Notes: generated by a model from the sequence alone, not told the origin. 64,000 nucleotides of DNA from Bog-473 sp963783965 (GCA_963783965.1 CAWAPQ010000006.1:124001-188000); one strand, 5' to 3'; counted from the stretch's first letter, positions 1-8,933 are shown. Made by a program: numbers and translations.

Positions 1-1
1 G

Positions 2-751
2 CCGCAGAACGCGCTGGTGGTCTCGAGCGTCACCTGCGCGAGTTCGGCCGACTGCACCGTCATCGTCGGTGACGGCACGTCCACGTGGACCGCGCACAGT
101 TCCGACTTCGGTCAGAGCTGGCAGCAGCAGGGCAACCTGCCGCCGGGCTTCCTGCCCGAGAACGACCTGACGTGCATTGCCGGCGGCACATGCATTGACG
201 CCGGCTACGTCCCGACGACCAACGGTCACGGACAAGGAGCCGTGGCCGTGAGCGCGGACGGAGGGCAGACGTGGGCACTGGCGTCGGTGCCCTCGGGGGT
301 CGGGGTGCTGCAGAGCACGGCCTGTCTTTCCACCTCCGTCTGCCTCGCTGGAGGTACCACCGGCACCACGGTCAGCGACGTCGTCCCCGCCAAGGGCGAA
401 CTGCTGCGGAGTGTGGACGGGGGACATACGTGGGTGCCCTCCACCGCTCCGCTTCCGGTCGAGGATGTCTACGGACTGGCCTGCCCCTCGACGGACCAGT
501 GCGCCATGGTCGGAACCGAGTGGTTCGGCCTCCCCGCAGTCGGCGTGGGTGCCGTCGGCCAGAGCATCGATGCCGGGGTCACCTTCCGAGGCTCGACCAC
601 CTCCTACATCCCCTTCACCCTGACCGCGGTGGTGTGCCCATCGGCCACCGCCTGCATTGCCGTCGGGGGCCACACGGTGGCCCGGATCACGCTCCGCCAA
701 CCCACGGCACACCCGGCGGGAACTGGGGCGGCGGAGACCCCGTCGAGCTAA
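2..751 (+). CDS. BNR-repeat (Ycf48-like) protein, 5' end outside window
   Basis: The reading frame is open from the first codons of the window, so the amino terminus lies upstream; about 249 codons are visible. The protein has at least five short repeats built on a Cys-x5-Cys pair followed by a hydrophobic AVG-like strand (for example CPSTDQCAMVG), alternating with SxDGGxTW motifs (SADGGQTW, SVDGGHTW). SxDGGxTW is the Asp-box of BNR/sialidase and Ycf48-type beta-propellers. Such proteins are commonly exported in Actinobacteria, but no signal peptide can be judged here because the start is missing. No catalytic residues of a true sialidase are evident, so a binding or structural role is more likely than glycoside hydrolysis. 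Confidence 0.75.
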   Translation, partial: PQNALVVSSVTCASSADCTVIVGDGTSTWTAHSSDFGQSWQQQGNLPPGFLPENDLTCIAGGTCIDAGYVPTTNGHGQGAVAVSADGGQTWALASVPSGVGVLQSTACLSTSVCLAGGTTGTTVSDVVPAKGELLRSVDGGHTWVPSTAPLPVEDVYGLACPSTDQCAMVGTEWFGLPAVGVGAVGQSIDAGVTFRGSTTSYIPFTLTAVVCPSATACIAVGGHTVARITLRQPTAHPAGTGAAETPSS

Positions 752-929
752 CGCATCGGCGCCGGTAGCGGCTCAGACAGCACGCGAGGGCGGCTCGTGG
801 CAGAGGATGATCCCTAGTCAGAGGGGTTACACCCCCGTAGACTCCACGATGGAACGAGACTGTGATTGGAAGCGTTCGGGGGCACGCGGAGCACGCGGAC
901 CCCTGTCGCCCGAGTGATGGAGGAGCGCG

Positions 930-1559
930 ATGCCGCAGACCTGCCCGCAGTGTCAGAACGTGGCTACCGATACAGCGACGACCTGCCCGAGTTGCGGCAG
1001 CTCGCTCGCCGGAGCCGCCGCGGCCCCGCAAGGTGGCCCCGCGACCGGTGCTCCCGCGACCGGTGCTCCCGCCACCGGTGCTCCCGCCACCGGCACACCC
1101 GCACCAGCGGCCGCCGGCGCGTCCACCATGCCGGCGTTCAAGTTCGACGCCGCACGCTGGTCACTGGCCGACCGCATCTCGGGAGTGGCGACGATCGTGC
1201 TGTTCATCTCTCTGTTCCTCGCCTGGTTCGGCGTGAGCGTGATCGGGATCACCGTGACGGCGAGTGGTGTCTCCGCCCACGGGTTCCTCTACATCGTCAT
1301 GATCATCGCCATACTCATTGTGGCCTATCTGGTGCTGCGGGCCGGGTGGGAGGAGTTACCGGGCGGGATCAACCTGCCCCATGTGGTCACGATGATGGTG
1401 GCAACGCTGATCAACCTTGTGCTCGTGTTCATCGCCTTCATCGACAAGCCGGGTGGGTCCGGCGTGGGCTGGGAGTTCGGAGCTTTCGTGGCTCTGATCG
1501 CGGCGGTCGTGGCCGCGGTCCCCTATGCGATTCCCCAGGTGCGCGCCAAGACGATGTAA
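930..1559 (+). CDS. zinc-ribbon membrane protein with ATGAP repeat linker
   Basis: A 209-residue protein with ribosome-binding sequence GGAGGAG just before the ATG. Residues about 5-23 form a zinc ribbon (CPQC, then CPSC). A low-complexity linker follows at about residues 30-65, made of four ATGAP-like pentapeptides and an Ala/Pro run. The rest (about 80-205) has four hydrophobic segments likely to span the membrane. The layout (cytosolic zinc ribbon, flexible linker, four-helix membrane domain) is common in uncharacterised actinobacterial proteins. No enzymatic motif was seen and no function is assigned. It converges on the aldehyde dehydrogenase gene, with under 50 bases between stops. Confidence 0.8.
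   Translation: MPQTCPQCQNVATDTATTCPSCGSSLAGAAAAPQGGPATGAPATGAPATGAPATGTPAPAAAGASTMPAFKFDAARWSLADRISGVATIVLFISLFLAWFGVSVIGITVTASGVSAHGFLYIVMIIAILIVAYLVLRAGWEELPGGINLPHVVTMMVATLINLVLVFIAFIDKPGGSGVGWEFGAFVALIAAVVAAVPYAIPQVRAKTM
1041..1100 (+). repeat. four 15-bp tandem units inside the zinc-ribbon gene
   Basis: Units at 1041-1055, 1056-1070, 1071-1085 and 1086-1100 share the pattern GCSACCGGTGCTCCC, the last one diverged (CGGCACACCC). They encode the ATGAP linker repeats. Being exact multiples of three, gain or loss of a unit would keep the frame and only change linker length. Confidence 0.9.
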
Positions 1560-1605
1560 CCGCCGCAGCGCGATCCCCGGACCGACAACCTGGCCGGGCT
1601 GGCGG

Positions 1606-3378
1606 CTAGTGGCGCATGGCGGCGAGAAGCAGGCCCGGGATCTTCGCCGCAGACGGCTCGGCCTCGAAGGCGACGAACCGTCGCATCACGTCGTAGGAGC
1701 CGGCAGCGGTGGCGAACCAGGGCGGCTTGGGCCGGGCCCGGAAGGGGCCGCGCACGACCGACTTCTGCGGCCGGCCGAACATCGCCGAGTTGCCGACCAC
1801 CCCGGTGCCGGACTGGATGTCGGTGCGTGCGTGCCCGGGGTACGCCCCCCAACTCGTCAGACCCATGGCGAACGACAGGGCATGCCAGACGTTGACGCCG
1901 ATGGAGCCGTAGCGCAGGTCGGCCACGGCCCGGTCGACGCTCTCGGCGACACTCTGGTCCTTCAGGGAGGAGGGACTGACGATGATGGTCGCCCCCAGCG
2001 TCCCCCACACGACGTCGTTGCAGAATGCCGTTGCGGCATCGACGAAGGCCGCCGGCGACGGGGCGGTCAAAGCCGTCTCGGCCACCTGCCCGTAGAAGGA
2101 CTCCACGTTGAAGCAGATGTCTCCCGTCTGGCCCGGCGGGACACCACGGATGAACGTCCACGGCAACGCGTCGTCCGGCCCGCTGCCGTACTCCTCGGCT
2201 TCGGGGTGAGCGGCGGCGAAGGCATCGCGCCGGTCGCCGGCTCCCGGGTAGTAGGCCCGGCGCGTGGTGATGCCGACCAGCGTCTGCGTCAATGCACCGA
2301 GAAACGCCTCGCGCTGCGGCCAGGCGGCGTGTGTCACCACGAGTCGGGCGGAGACGCAGTTGAATCCGGCGTTGTTCACCAACATGGTGGCGACATGCTC
2401 GGCCTGGTAGAGCAATTCGGGTATCGACCACTTGCCCGGCACCACGATCACGGGTGAGACGCTGCCCAACTCGGCCGTGACCGGCTTGTCGAGCACGGGC
2501 TCGTCCGCCTCCTTGCGCCGGGCGCCCTCGGGTCCGGTGCCGAAGACGACCGCGTCGTAGGTCTTGTCCGAACCGGTGATGTGCACCTCGTCGATCCGGG
2601 CGTGCCCCGTCAGGTACTGCCCCACCGCGGCGCCGCCGTCGACGATGCGCAGCACGCCTGCATCGAGCAACACCGCCAGCGCGCGGCGCCAGTGGGGTAC
2701 GAGGTAGTCGTTCACGGGGTTGGCCTTCATCACGACGACCTTGCCGTCGACGAAGAGCTTGGAGAGGACATCGCGCGGCCCGAGCGACGCCACGTTGCCG
2801 GCGGCGAGCACCAACGCCGTCCCGGCATGGCCGAGCGGGTCGGCATAGGCGGCCGCCTGTCCGGCGACGAGCCCGTCCCGGGTGACACCGGGCTGCATGT
2901 AGATCTCCGCGGTCGTCTGGGGGAAGGTGATCCTGTCGAACGCGCTGGCCGGGAAGACCTGCACCCGCAGGCGGCCGTCCGCCGCCTCACGCACCGGTCC
3001 GGCGAAGGACGGCTTGCCCTCCTTCGCGATGTCGTGCAGCGCGTCGCGCAGCAAGCGGGCCATGCGGACGAGCGTCCCGATACCGGTGAACAGCTCCTCC
3101 CCCGCCTCGGTCGTGCCCGGCGTCAATCCCTTGGCCGCGCAGGCGGCCGCCAACCAGTCATCCGAGGCGGCCATGGTGTCCGTGATCACCTGCTGCAGGA
3201 GGTCGGCGCGGGCGGCGGCGTCGGTGGCGGCCCATGTGCCGGCGTGGTCGGCGACGCTCTGCACGATCGCATCGAGCGCAGTCGGGTCGAGTGGTGCCAC
3301 CGACGAAGACGACGCGGCTTGGCCCGTTGCGGCCTGATCACCGGTCGGGGCCACCGCTCCCCGGCTCGTGATGGTCAT
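1606..3378 (-). CDS. aldehyde dehydrogenase family protein
   Basis: NAD(P)-dependent oxidation of an aldehyde is the expected reaction. The start ATG at 3378 is chosen because GGAGGG lies a few bases before it; the frame stays open upstream but that part has no conserved content. At 590 residues it is longer than the usual 450-500, with a roughly 60-90 residue amino-terminal extension. Family residues are in place: Lys218 in VVVMKANP (cofactor site), the HITGS strand near 266-270, the general base Glu303 in TAELGSVSP, and the catalytic Cys341 in NNAGFNC. The substrate is not readable from sequence. The downstream neighbour converges; the upstream luciferase-like gene is on the same strand, about 137 bases away, so a shared transcript is possible but unproven. 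Confidence 0.85.
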   Translation of the reverse strand: MTITSRGAVAPTGDQAATGQAASSSSVAPLDPTALDAIVQSVADHAGTWAATDAAARADLLQQVITDTMAASDDWLAAACAAKGLTPGTTEAGEELFTGIGTLVRMARLLRDALHDIAKEGKPSFAGPVREAADGRLRVQVFPASAFDRITFPQTTAEIYMQPGVTRDGLVAGQAAAYADPLGHAGTALVLAAGNVASLGPRDVLSKLFVDGKVVVMKANPVNDYLVPHWRRALAVLLDAGVLRIVDGGAAVGQYLTGHARIDEVHITGSDKTYDAVVFGTGPEGARRKEADEPVLDKPVTAELGSVSPVIVVPGKWSIPELLYQAEHVATMLVNNAGFNCVSARLVVTHAAWPQREAFLGALTQTLVGITTRRAYYPGAGDRRDAFAAAHPEAEEYGSGPDDALPWTFIRGVPPGQTGDICFNVESFYGQVAETALTAPSPAAFVDAATAFCNDVVWGTLGATIIVSPSSLKDQSVAESVDRAVADLRYGSIGVNVWHALSFAMGLTSWGAYPGHARTDIQSGTGVVGNSAMFGRPQKSVVRGPFRARPKPPWFATAAGSYDVMRRFVAFEAEPSAAKIPGLLLAAMRH

Positions 3379-3515
3379 GTCACCCTCCCTCCACGCCGCG
3401 CACCGCCACCCGAGGGAGGCAGGTCGGCCGGTCCGGTCCGGTGTCAGCGTACCGAGCAACCCGCCGCGCCGATCGGGGCGCCGGCCCCGTCGCCTGCAGG
3501 TCGCGCCCTCCCTGG

Positions 3516-4444
3516 TCAGGAGACCCGAGGGAGCACTTCCTCGGACAGGAGGGCGATGTGATCGAGGTCCTGCATGTCGAGCACCTGCAGGTAGATCGTC
3601 TCCGCGCCGATGCCGGCGAACTCCTGCAGCCGTGCCACCACCTCCTCCGGTGTGCCGGCCGCGCCGTTGGTCCGCAGCTCGTCCGCCTTGCGGCCGATGT
3701 TGCCGGCGCGGCGCTCCACCTCCGCATCGTTGGCGCCGCAGCAGACGACCTGGGCGGCGGACAGCCGCAGGGTCCGGGATCGCGTCCCGCTTCCGTGCAC
3801 GCGGCCCGCACCCGCGCGAACTGGGCCTCGGTGTCGGCCGGCGACGAGAAGGGCATGTTGAACTCGCTCGCATAGGTGGCGGCGAGGCGCGGCGTCCGCC
3901 TGGCGCCTCCCCCGCCGACGATGAGGGGCGGATGCGGTTGCTGCACGGGCTTGGGGAGAGCCGGGCTGTCCTTCAATTGGTAGTGCCGCCCCTCGAAGTC
4001 GAACGTCTCGCCCTCGGGCGTGTCCCACAAGCCCCTGATGACGGCGAACTGCTCCTCCAGTCGCTCGAAACGCTCGCCCAGGGGCGGAAACGGCACGCCG
4101 TAGGCGGTGTGCTCGCCGTCGAACCACCCGGCGCCGAGGCCGAGCTCGGCCCGCCCGCCGCTCATGTCGTCGACCTGGGCCACCTGCACGGCGAGCAGCC
4201 CCGGCAGGCGGAACGTCGCCGAGGTCACCATGGTGCCGAGGCGGATCCGATCGGTCTCGCGGGCTATGGCGCCGAGCGTCACCCAGGCGTCCGTCGGCCC
4301 GGGCAGGCCGTCGCCACCCATGGTGAGGAAGTGGTCGGAGCGGAAGAACGCGTCGAAGCCGGCGGACTCGGCCGCCTGCGCCACCCGCAACTGCTGCTCG
4401 TAGGAGGCGCCCTGCTGAGGCTCGACGAAGATGCGGAGTTTCAT
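3516..4444 (-). CDS. LLM class F420-dependent oxidoreductase (frameshifted)
   Basis: Luciferase-like monooxygenase fold, here most like the F420-using oxidoreductases of Actinobacteria. The first frame (from ATG 4444) carries the TIM-barrel core: FFRSDHFL near residue 35, RIRLGTMVTSATFR, GRAELGLGAGW and PHPPLIVGGGG. After TEAGRDP the conserved sequence jumps to another frame (LRLSAAQVVCCG onward, ending EEVLPRVS). The break sits at about 3775-3780, in a run of three Gs on the plus strand; restoring one base gives a continuous protein of about 309 residues. Both halves keep high third-position GC, so a sequence error is more likely than decay. A -10 box TAACTT ends six bases before the ATG, suggesting a nearly leaderless transcript. 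Confidence 0.8.
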
Positions 4445-4455
4445 CGGCTCAAGTT

Positions 4456-4515
4456 AACCGGCACCGGGTGAACCGGCACCGGGTGAACCGGCACCGGGTG
4501 AACCGGCACCGAGCG
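4456..4515. repeat. four 15-bp iterons in promoter of LLM gene
   Basis: Units at 4456-4470, 4471-4485 and 4486-4500 are identical (AACCGGCACCGGGTG); the fourth, 4501-4515, ends in GAGCG. On the minus strand each junction reads GTTCACCCGGT, close to the G(G/T)TCAYYYR(G/C)G unit of Streptomyces PHO boxes, but the period is 15 rather than 11 bases. The array abuts the -10 box (4451-4456) of the minus-strand luciferase-like gene, so it occupies the place of the -35 region and upstream operator. Confidence 0.75.
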
Positions 4516-4576
4516 GAGCCGGGCCGGGCGCGCCAACGGCCTGCGGCGCCACGGCCGCAGGGGGCAGACTGGGCGC

Positions 4577-5437
4577 ATGGACATCGGCGTCATCTTTCCC
4601 CAGGCCGAGGCCGGCGGCGACCGTGGTGCGGTGCGCGCCATCGGGCAGGCGGTGGCGGACCTGGGCTACACCCACTTCGCTGCGTACGATCACGTCCTCG
4701 GCGGTGACACCGCGGTGCTCGGGGACCTCGGTGGTCCGTACACCATCGACACCACCTTTCGCGAGCCGCTCCTGATGTTCGCCTACGTGGCCGGGTTCAC
4801 CGACCTGGCCTTCGCCACGTCCATTCTGATCGGGCCGCAGCGTCAGACGGCACTGCTGGCCAAGCAGGCGGCCGAGCTCGACCTTCTCTGCGGCGGCCGC
4901 TTCCGCCTCGGGCTCGGCATCGGCTGGAACAAGCTCGAGTACGACGCACTGGGCATGCCGTTCGAGGAGCGGACGGCGATTCTGGAAGAGCAGGTCACCG
5001 TCCTCCGTGCGCTGTGGACGGAATGGAGCGTCACCATCGACGGCCGCTACCACCACATCCGGGCCTCCGGGATCGCCCCGCCGCCCGTGCAGCGACCGAT
5101 CCCGATCTGGATCGGCGGCCACGCGCCAGCGGCGCTGCGCCGGGTGGGGCGCATCGCCGACGGCTGGTTCCCGATGGTCCGGCCCGGCGGCGGGCTGGAA
5201 GCGGCGCTCGAGCACATCCGGGAGGGCGCCGCCGAGGTGGGACGGGACGTGTCGAACCTGCAGTTCGAGGGCAGGCTGGAGTACTCCGTGCGCGACCACG
5301 ACAAAATCGTCGAGCACGCCCGCCGTTGGGAGGCGGCGGGGGCCAGCCACCTGTCGGTGAACACCATGCACGCCGATCTGCCCAACACCGATGCCCATAT
5401 CGCCGCGCTCGAGGAGATGGCCGGACTCCTCTTCTAG
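4577..5437 (+). CDS. LLM class F420-dependent oxidoreductase
   Basis: An intact 286-residue luciferase-like protein, divergent from the related gene at 3516-4444 and separated from it by the iteron array. Recognisable segments are an amino-terminal strand (MDIGVIFPQ), AAYDHVLGG near residue 40, a hydrophobic strand ending FATSILIGPQRQ, GRFRLGLGIGWNKLEY near 115-130, and RPIPIWIGGHAPAALRR near 175-190, the pattern of the TIGR03619-type F420-dependent oxidoreductases. Substrate unknown. It converges on arsC with about 50 bases between the stops and no evident terminator. Confidence 0.85.
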   Translation: MDIGVIFPQAEAGGDRGAVRAIGQAVADLGYTHFAAYDHVLGGDTAVLGDLGGPYTIDTTFREPLLMFAYVAGFTDLAFATSILIGPQRQTALLAKQAAELDLLCGGRFRLGLGIGWNKLEYDALGMPFEERTAILEEQVTVLRALWTEWSVTIDGRYHHIRASGIAPPPVQRPIPIWIGGHAPAALRRVGRIADGWFPMVRPGGGLEAALEHIREGAAEVGRDVSNLQFEGRLEYSVRDHDKIVEHARRWEAAGASHLSVNTMHADLPNTDAHIAALEEMAGLLF

Positions 5438-5489
5438 GCGGAGTAGGCAGTGACCGAAGCGATGTCGCGGGTATCCACGCGCAACGCCG

Positions 5490-6137
5490 TTAGTTCGGAG
5501 ACATGGTGAGAATCTGCTCAAGGAGCATTTGCACCCGACTCCTCACCGCCTCTCGAATGGGCCGGATCTCCTCGAGGGACTTGTCGGTCGGATCTTCGAG
5601 GTCCCAGTCTTCGTAGCGCTTGCCGGGCACCAGCGGGCAGGAGTCACCGCACCCCATGGTCACCACGACGTCGGCCGCCCCCAAGAACTCGTCGGTCCAG
5701 GGCTTGGGGAACTCTTGGGAGATGTCGATCCCGACCTCGGCCATGGCTTTGACCACGTCGGTGTTGAGCTCAGATCCGGGCTCCGATCCACCGGACCAGG
5801 CAATCGCTCGGCCTGCGGCGAGGTGGTTGAACCAGCCCAGCGCCATCTGGGAGCGCCCGGCGTTGTGCACGCACAGGAAGAGCACGGCCGGCACGCTCTT
5901 GGCGGAATGATCGCGCGAATGGGCCAGGGCCTCGAGCCGTTGGAGCGCGTACTTCTCAGCGGTGACGACCAGCCACGTCGTGACGGTGGCTCTCCTGGCG
6001 ATGTCGTCGTAGCTCTGGAAGACGAAGGCTTCGACGGACTCGAAGTTGAAGATGCCGTGGAACTTGGAATGAAGCTGCTTGACCACGTGGTTGAGCTGCA
6101 CCCTCTGCTGAGGTGTCATGAGCTCGTTTTCAGGCAT
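5490..6137 (-). CDS. arsC: arsenate reductase, LMW-phosphatase type with N-terminal helical domain
   Basis: Reduces arsenate to arsenite in the cytosol. Residues 1-75 form an all-helical extension of the kind seen in actinobacterial ArsC proteins (a three-helix dimerisation domain). The low-molecular-weight phosphatase loop is CVHNAGRS at 89-96, with nucleophile Cys89 and Arg95. A second pair, Cys163 and Cys167 in TMGCGDSC, matches the redox cysteines of thioredoxin- or mycothiol-linked arsenate reductases. The DWDLEDP segment supplies the acid Asp. At 215 residues it is normal for the fused form. Same strand as the flavoprotein, channel and arsI genes, so probably one operon read from arsI. 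Confidence 0.9.
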   Translation of the reverse strand: MPENELMTPQQRVQLNHVVKQLHSKFHGIFNFESVEAFVFQSYDDIARRATVTTWLVVTAEKYALQRLEALAHSRDHSAKSVPAVLFLCVHNAGRSQMALGWFNHLAAGRAIAWSGGSEPGSELNTDVVKAMAEVGIDISQEFPKPWTDEFLGAADVVVTMGCGDSCPLVPGKRYEDWDLEDPTDKSLEEIRPIREAVRSRVQMLLEQILTMSPN

Positions 6138-6204
6138 GTTCCTCCCCTTTTGCTACTGCGCCCTCCTATATCGGGCTGCAGATCGGCCAACGGTCACCGT
6201 GGAG

Positions 6205-7608
6205 TCAGTCACCGCTCGATCCGTTCTCTCGAACCCAGGCCTGGGCTCCCATCTGCACGGCGTCCCACGGGCTGCCGAGCGGCGGGGTGTAGGAGAGGTC
6301 GAGCTCACTCACGGTGTCGACGGTCATCTCGTTGAAGATGGCTGCGGCGGCGATGTCGATGCGCTTGGCGATCTCGGCGTGCTTGTGCCCGAAGAGCTGG
6401 AGCCCGAGAAGCCGACCCGTCGCACGATCGCCGGTGCAGCGCATCCGGATGCGGTGGCTGCCCGGGTAGTACGCCTTGTGGTCGTCGGCCTCGAACTCGA
6501 TCGTCACGGGATCGAAGCCGGCGGTGCTCGCCTCGTGATCCCGCAGGCCCGTGCGCGCGGCCACCATGTCGAAGACCTTCACGACCTGGGTCCCGAGACT
6601 GCCGGCGAAGGCTCTGCTCCCACCGATGGCGTTCTCGCCGGCCACCCGGCCCTGCTTGTGTGCCGTGGTCCCGAGTGGGAGGTAAGTGAGGCCCGTCAAG
6701 CGGTGGTGCGTGACGACGCAGTCCCCGGCGGCGAAGACACTCTCGAGATTGGTGTGCATGCCCCGATCCACCGTGATGGCTCCGCCGACACCGAGAGCGG
6801 CCCCGGCCTGGGCCGCCAGGGCGGTGTCGGGCCGCACGCCGACGACGACGAGCACCATGTCCGCATAGGTGGTCAGCTCGGCGCCCGACGACTCGACCGC
6901 TTCGATCTGGAAACGGCCAGCGGAGCCTTCAGGCGACCGGCCAACGCGCTTGACCGTCGTGCTGGTCCTCACCTCGACGCCGTGTTCAGAAAGTTCTGCG
7001 TTGACGAGCACACCCAGACTCGGATCGACCGTCGGGAGCACCTCGGGGAGCTGCTCGAACTGCGTGACCGTGAGCCCGCGCGCTGTCAGTCCTTCGGCCA
7101 TCTCGAGCCCGATGTAGCCGGCACCAACGATGACGACACTCGCCGGTTGGTCCTCCTCCAGCGTGCGCAAGAGCGCGAAGGTGTCACCCATGGAGTGCAA
7201 GAGATGCACCCCGTCTGCTGGCCCCAACCCATCAGGCCCGACCAGCCCCTCGATGGGCGGGCGGGCCGAGATGGCGCCGGTTCCCACCACGAGCTGGTCG
7301 TAGGCGATCTGGTCCTCAATCCCGGCCTCGTCGACCACGTGGAGCTGTCGTCCCTCGACTTCGATCTTGGTGGCGAGGGTGTTGAGCCGAACTTGCATCC
7401 CGGTGGCCTTGAGATCGTCGAGAGTGCGATGGGCCAGATTGCGCCAGTGGGTGACCTCGCCTGAGACGTAGTACGGGATGCCGCAGATGGAGAAGTTCGG
7501 GTAGGCGTCGGCCACGACCACGGTGACTTCGGTGGTGGGATCAAGTTCGCGCGCCCGCAGAGCGGCGCTGATGCCGGCGTCACTGCCTCCGATCGCTACG
7601 AGGTGCAT
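6205..7608 (-). CDS. FAD-dependent pyridine nucleotide-disulfide oxidoreductase (CoA-disulfide reductase-like)
   Basis: A 467-residue two-dinucleotide-fold flavoprotein. The FAD site is AIGGSDAG near residues 5-12; NFSICGIPYY places a single redox cysteine at about residue 42, as in CoA-disulfide reductase and NADH peroxidase/oxidase relatives rather than the CxxxxC pair of glutathione reductase. The NAD(P)H site is VVIVGAGYIGLEMAEGL, and the second FAD motif is VFAAGDC. The carboxy-terminal dimer domain is present; there is no rhodanese domain. Located between arsC and the channel in an ars cluster, it may supply reductant or oxidise an arsenical; this is inference from position only. It lies 40 bases from the channel gene. 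Confidence 0.85.
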   Translation of the reverse strand: MHLVAIGGSDAGISAALRARELDPTTEVTVVVADAYPNFSICGIPYYVSGEVTHWRNLAHRTLDDLKATGMQVRLNTLATKIEVEGRQLHVVDEAGIEDQIAYDQLVVGTGAISARPPIEGLVGPDGLGPADGVHLLHSMGDTFALLRTLEEDQPASVVIVGAGYIGLEMAEGLTARGLTVTQFEQLPEVLPTVDPSLGVLVNAELSEHGVEVRTSTTVKRVGRSPEGSAGRFQIEAVESSGAELTTYADMVLVVVGVRPDTALAAQAGAALGVGGAITVDRGMHTNLESVFAAGDCVVTHHRLTGLTYLPLGTTAHKQGRVAGENAIGGSRAFAGSLGTQVVKVFDMVAARTGLRDHEASTAGFDPVTIEFEADDHKAYYPGSHRIRMRCTGDRATGRLLGLQLFGHKHAEIAKRIDIAAAAIFNEMTVDTVSELDLSYTPPLGSPWDAVQMGAQAWVRENGSSGD

Positions 7609-7647
7609 GAGGGTCCTTTCAGGGAATGTGTCGAGGTCTCGTCGTCA

Positions 7648-8382
7648 TCAGCGGGTCTCGAGGTCGTCCTCGCCACGCAGGTGCGGCTCGATGATGTCGG
7701 CCGCCTCGGCTTTGGTCATGCCCGGGTACAAGCCCTTGATCAGCCCGAAAGCCAATACGCCTCCGACGATCTGGGCGGAGATGAAGCTCGGGACTGACGA
7801 GGGGGCGATGCCGGCGAAGGTGTTGGAGAACATGCGCCCCACGGTGATGGCGGGGTTGGCGAAGCTCGTCGAGCTCGTGAAGAAATAGGCGGCGCCGATG
7901 TAGGCCCCCACGGCGGCCGGGGCGAGGTGGGAGCGCCCAGAGCGGGCGAGGGCGAAGATCACCAGTATCAGGCCCACGGTGGCGACAACCTCGGAGAGCC
8001 AGTGAGGACCCGAGGCCCGGTGCTTGGTCGATATGGAAATGGCGGCCTCGGAGAACATTGCGTTGGCGAGGATCGCCCCGCAAATGCACCCGAGCGTCTG
8101 GAAGGGCAGATACGCCGCAGCGTCGTTCCACTTGAGACCACCGAAGCCGGCGTCGACGAAGGAGACGATCGGGTTGAAGTGCCCGCCCGAGATCGGGCCG
8201 AACATCAAGATGATGGCGAACAGCCCCGCTGCAGTCGCCGCTGCGTTCTCGAAGAGCTGAAGCCCGACATTGCCAGGAGAGAGGTTCTGCGCAGCGATGC
8301 CCGAACCGATGACGACGGCGGCGAGGAAAGCGCTGCCCAAGAACTCCGCGAGCAGGCGCCGCCACAAGGCGGTGTCCCTCAC
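7648..8382 (-). CDS. MIP family channel (AqpS-like aquaglyceroporin)
   Basis: A polytopic channel of about 244 residues with the duplicated aquaporin half-helices. The second is the standard SFANPAITVGR; the first is altered to GGHFNPIVSF (NPI instead of NPA). GTG at 8382 is chosen because GGGGGAG lies seven bases upstream and it begins just after the arsI stop. An ATG at 8442 would add 20 residues but overlap arsI by 31 bases. In Sinorhizobium meliloti the related AqpS, encoded beside arsC, lets arsenite leave the cell down its gradient; the same job is inferred here because no ArsB or Acr3 pump gene is present in the cluster. Confidence 0.85.
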   Translation of the reverse strand: MRDTALWRRLLAEFLGSAFLAAVVIGSGIAAQNLSPGNVGLQLFENAAATAAGLFAIILMFGPISGGHFNPIVSFVDAGFGGLKWNDAAAYLPFQTLGCICGAILANAMFSEAAISISTKHRASGPHWLSEVVATVGLILVIFALARSGRSHLAPAAVGAYIGAAYFFTSSTSFANPAITVGRMFSNTFAGIAPSSVPSFISAQIVGGVLAFGLIKGLYPGMTKAEAADIIEPHLRGEDDLETR

Positions 8383-8411
8383 ACGCAAGCTCCCCCGACT
8401 GCCCGCTTCGC

Positions 8412-8900
8412 TCAGCAGCAGGCCGAAGAGCCAGGGGAACATGCGCCAGCCCCGGTGGGCACGCTGCCGACTGCCTCTGGAACACAGCACGACCCGTCGC
8501 CGGCGATGCCGGTCTCGGCCGAGGCGTCGGCGAGGACGGTGTAGAACTCCCAAGGAGCGCCATCGGGGTCGCTGACCCACACCTTGTCCTGGACGGCATA
8601 GCAACACGTGGTCTGCTCTTGGACTTCGGTCTCGATGCCGGTGTTGCTCAGGCGACCCGTTGCCGCTGCCACCTCGTCAGGAGTCTCGACCTCGACGCCG
8701 AGGTGGTTCAGAGCACCAACGATCCCCGTACCGCGGCCGCTGGTGTCTTCCATCAAGACCAGCTTGAGCGGAGGATCGGTCACGGCGAAATTGGCATAGC
8801 CGGGCTGGCGCTTAGCCGGACCGGTCCCGAAGAGCTTGGTGTAGAACTCGACGGCTTCGTCGATGTCGCTGACGTTGAGCGCGAGTTGGACCCTCGACAT
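8412..8900 (-). CDS. arsI: ArsI-type C-As lyase (VOC fold)
   Basis: Vicinal-oxygen-chelate dioxygenase of 162 residues that in characterised relatives cleaves the carbon-arsenic bond of methylarsenite and trivalent aromatic arsenicals, using Fe(II). The proposed metal ligands are visible as Gln5 (VQLALNV), His66 (LNHLGVE) and Glu118 (PWEFY). The arsenic-binding vicinal pair is Cys99-Cys100 in TTCCYAVQDK. The start is fixed by AGGAGGT before the ATG. The tail is unusual: five more cysteines (138, 139, 154, 161, 162), ending in CC. First gene of the minus-strand ars operon, divergent from arsR. Confidence 0.9.
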   Translation of the reverse strand: MSRVQLALNVSDIDEAVEFYTKLFGTGPAKRQPGYANFAVTDPPLKLVLMEDTSGRGTGIVGALNHLGVEVETPDEVAAATGRLSNTGIETEVQEQTTCCYAVQDKVWVSDPDGAPWEFYTVLADASAETGIAGDGSCCVPEAVGSVPTGAGACSPGSSACC

Positions 8901-8915
8901 GGTGACCTCCTGTAG

Positions 8916-8933
8916 CATCGATCTCGATCGATG
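8916..8933. promoter_or_regulatory. probable ArsR operator between arsI and arsR
   Basis: CATCGATC-TC-GATCGATG is a perfect eight-base inverted repeat with a two-base spacer, placed 16 bases upstream of the arsI start and 55 bases upstream of arsR. More ATCGA/CGATG half-sites follow to about 8964 (including the palindrome CGATGCATCG), so several dimers could bind. Position and symmetry suit repression of both divergent transcripts by the adjacent ArsR. Confidence 0.6.

Noticed and set aside
4456..4515. CRISPR-like repeat
   Set aside because: The units are directly adjacent with no spacers and no cas genes are near.
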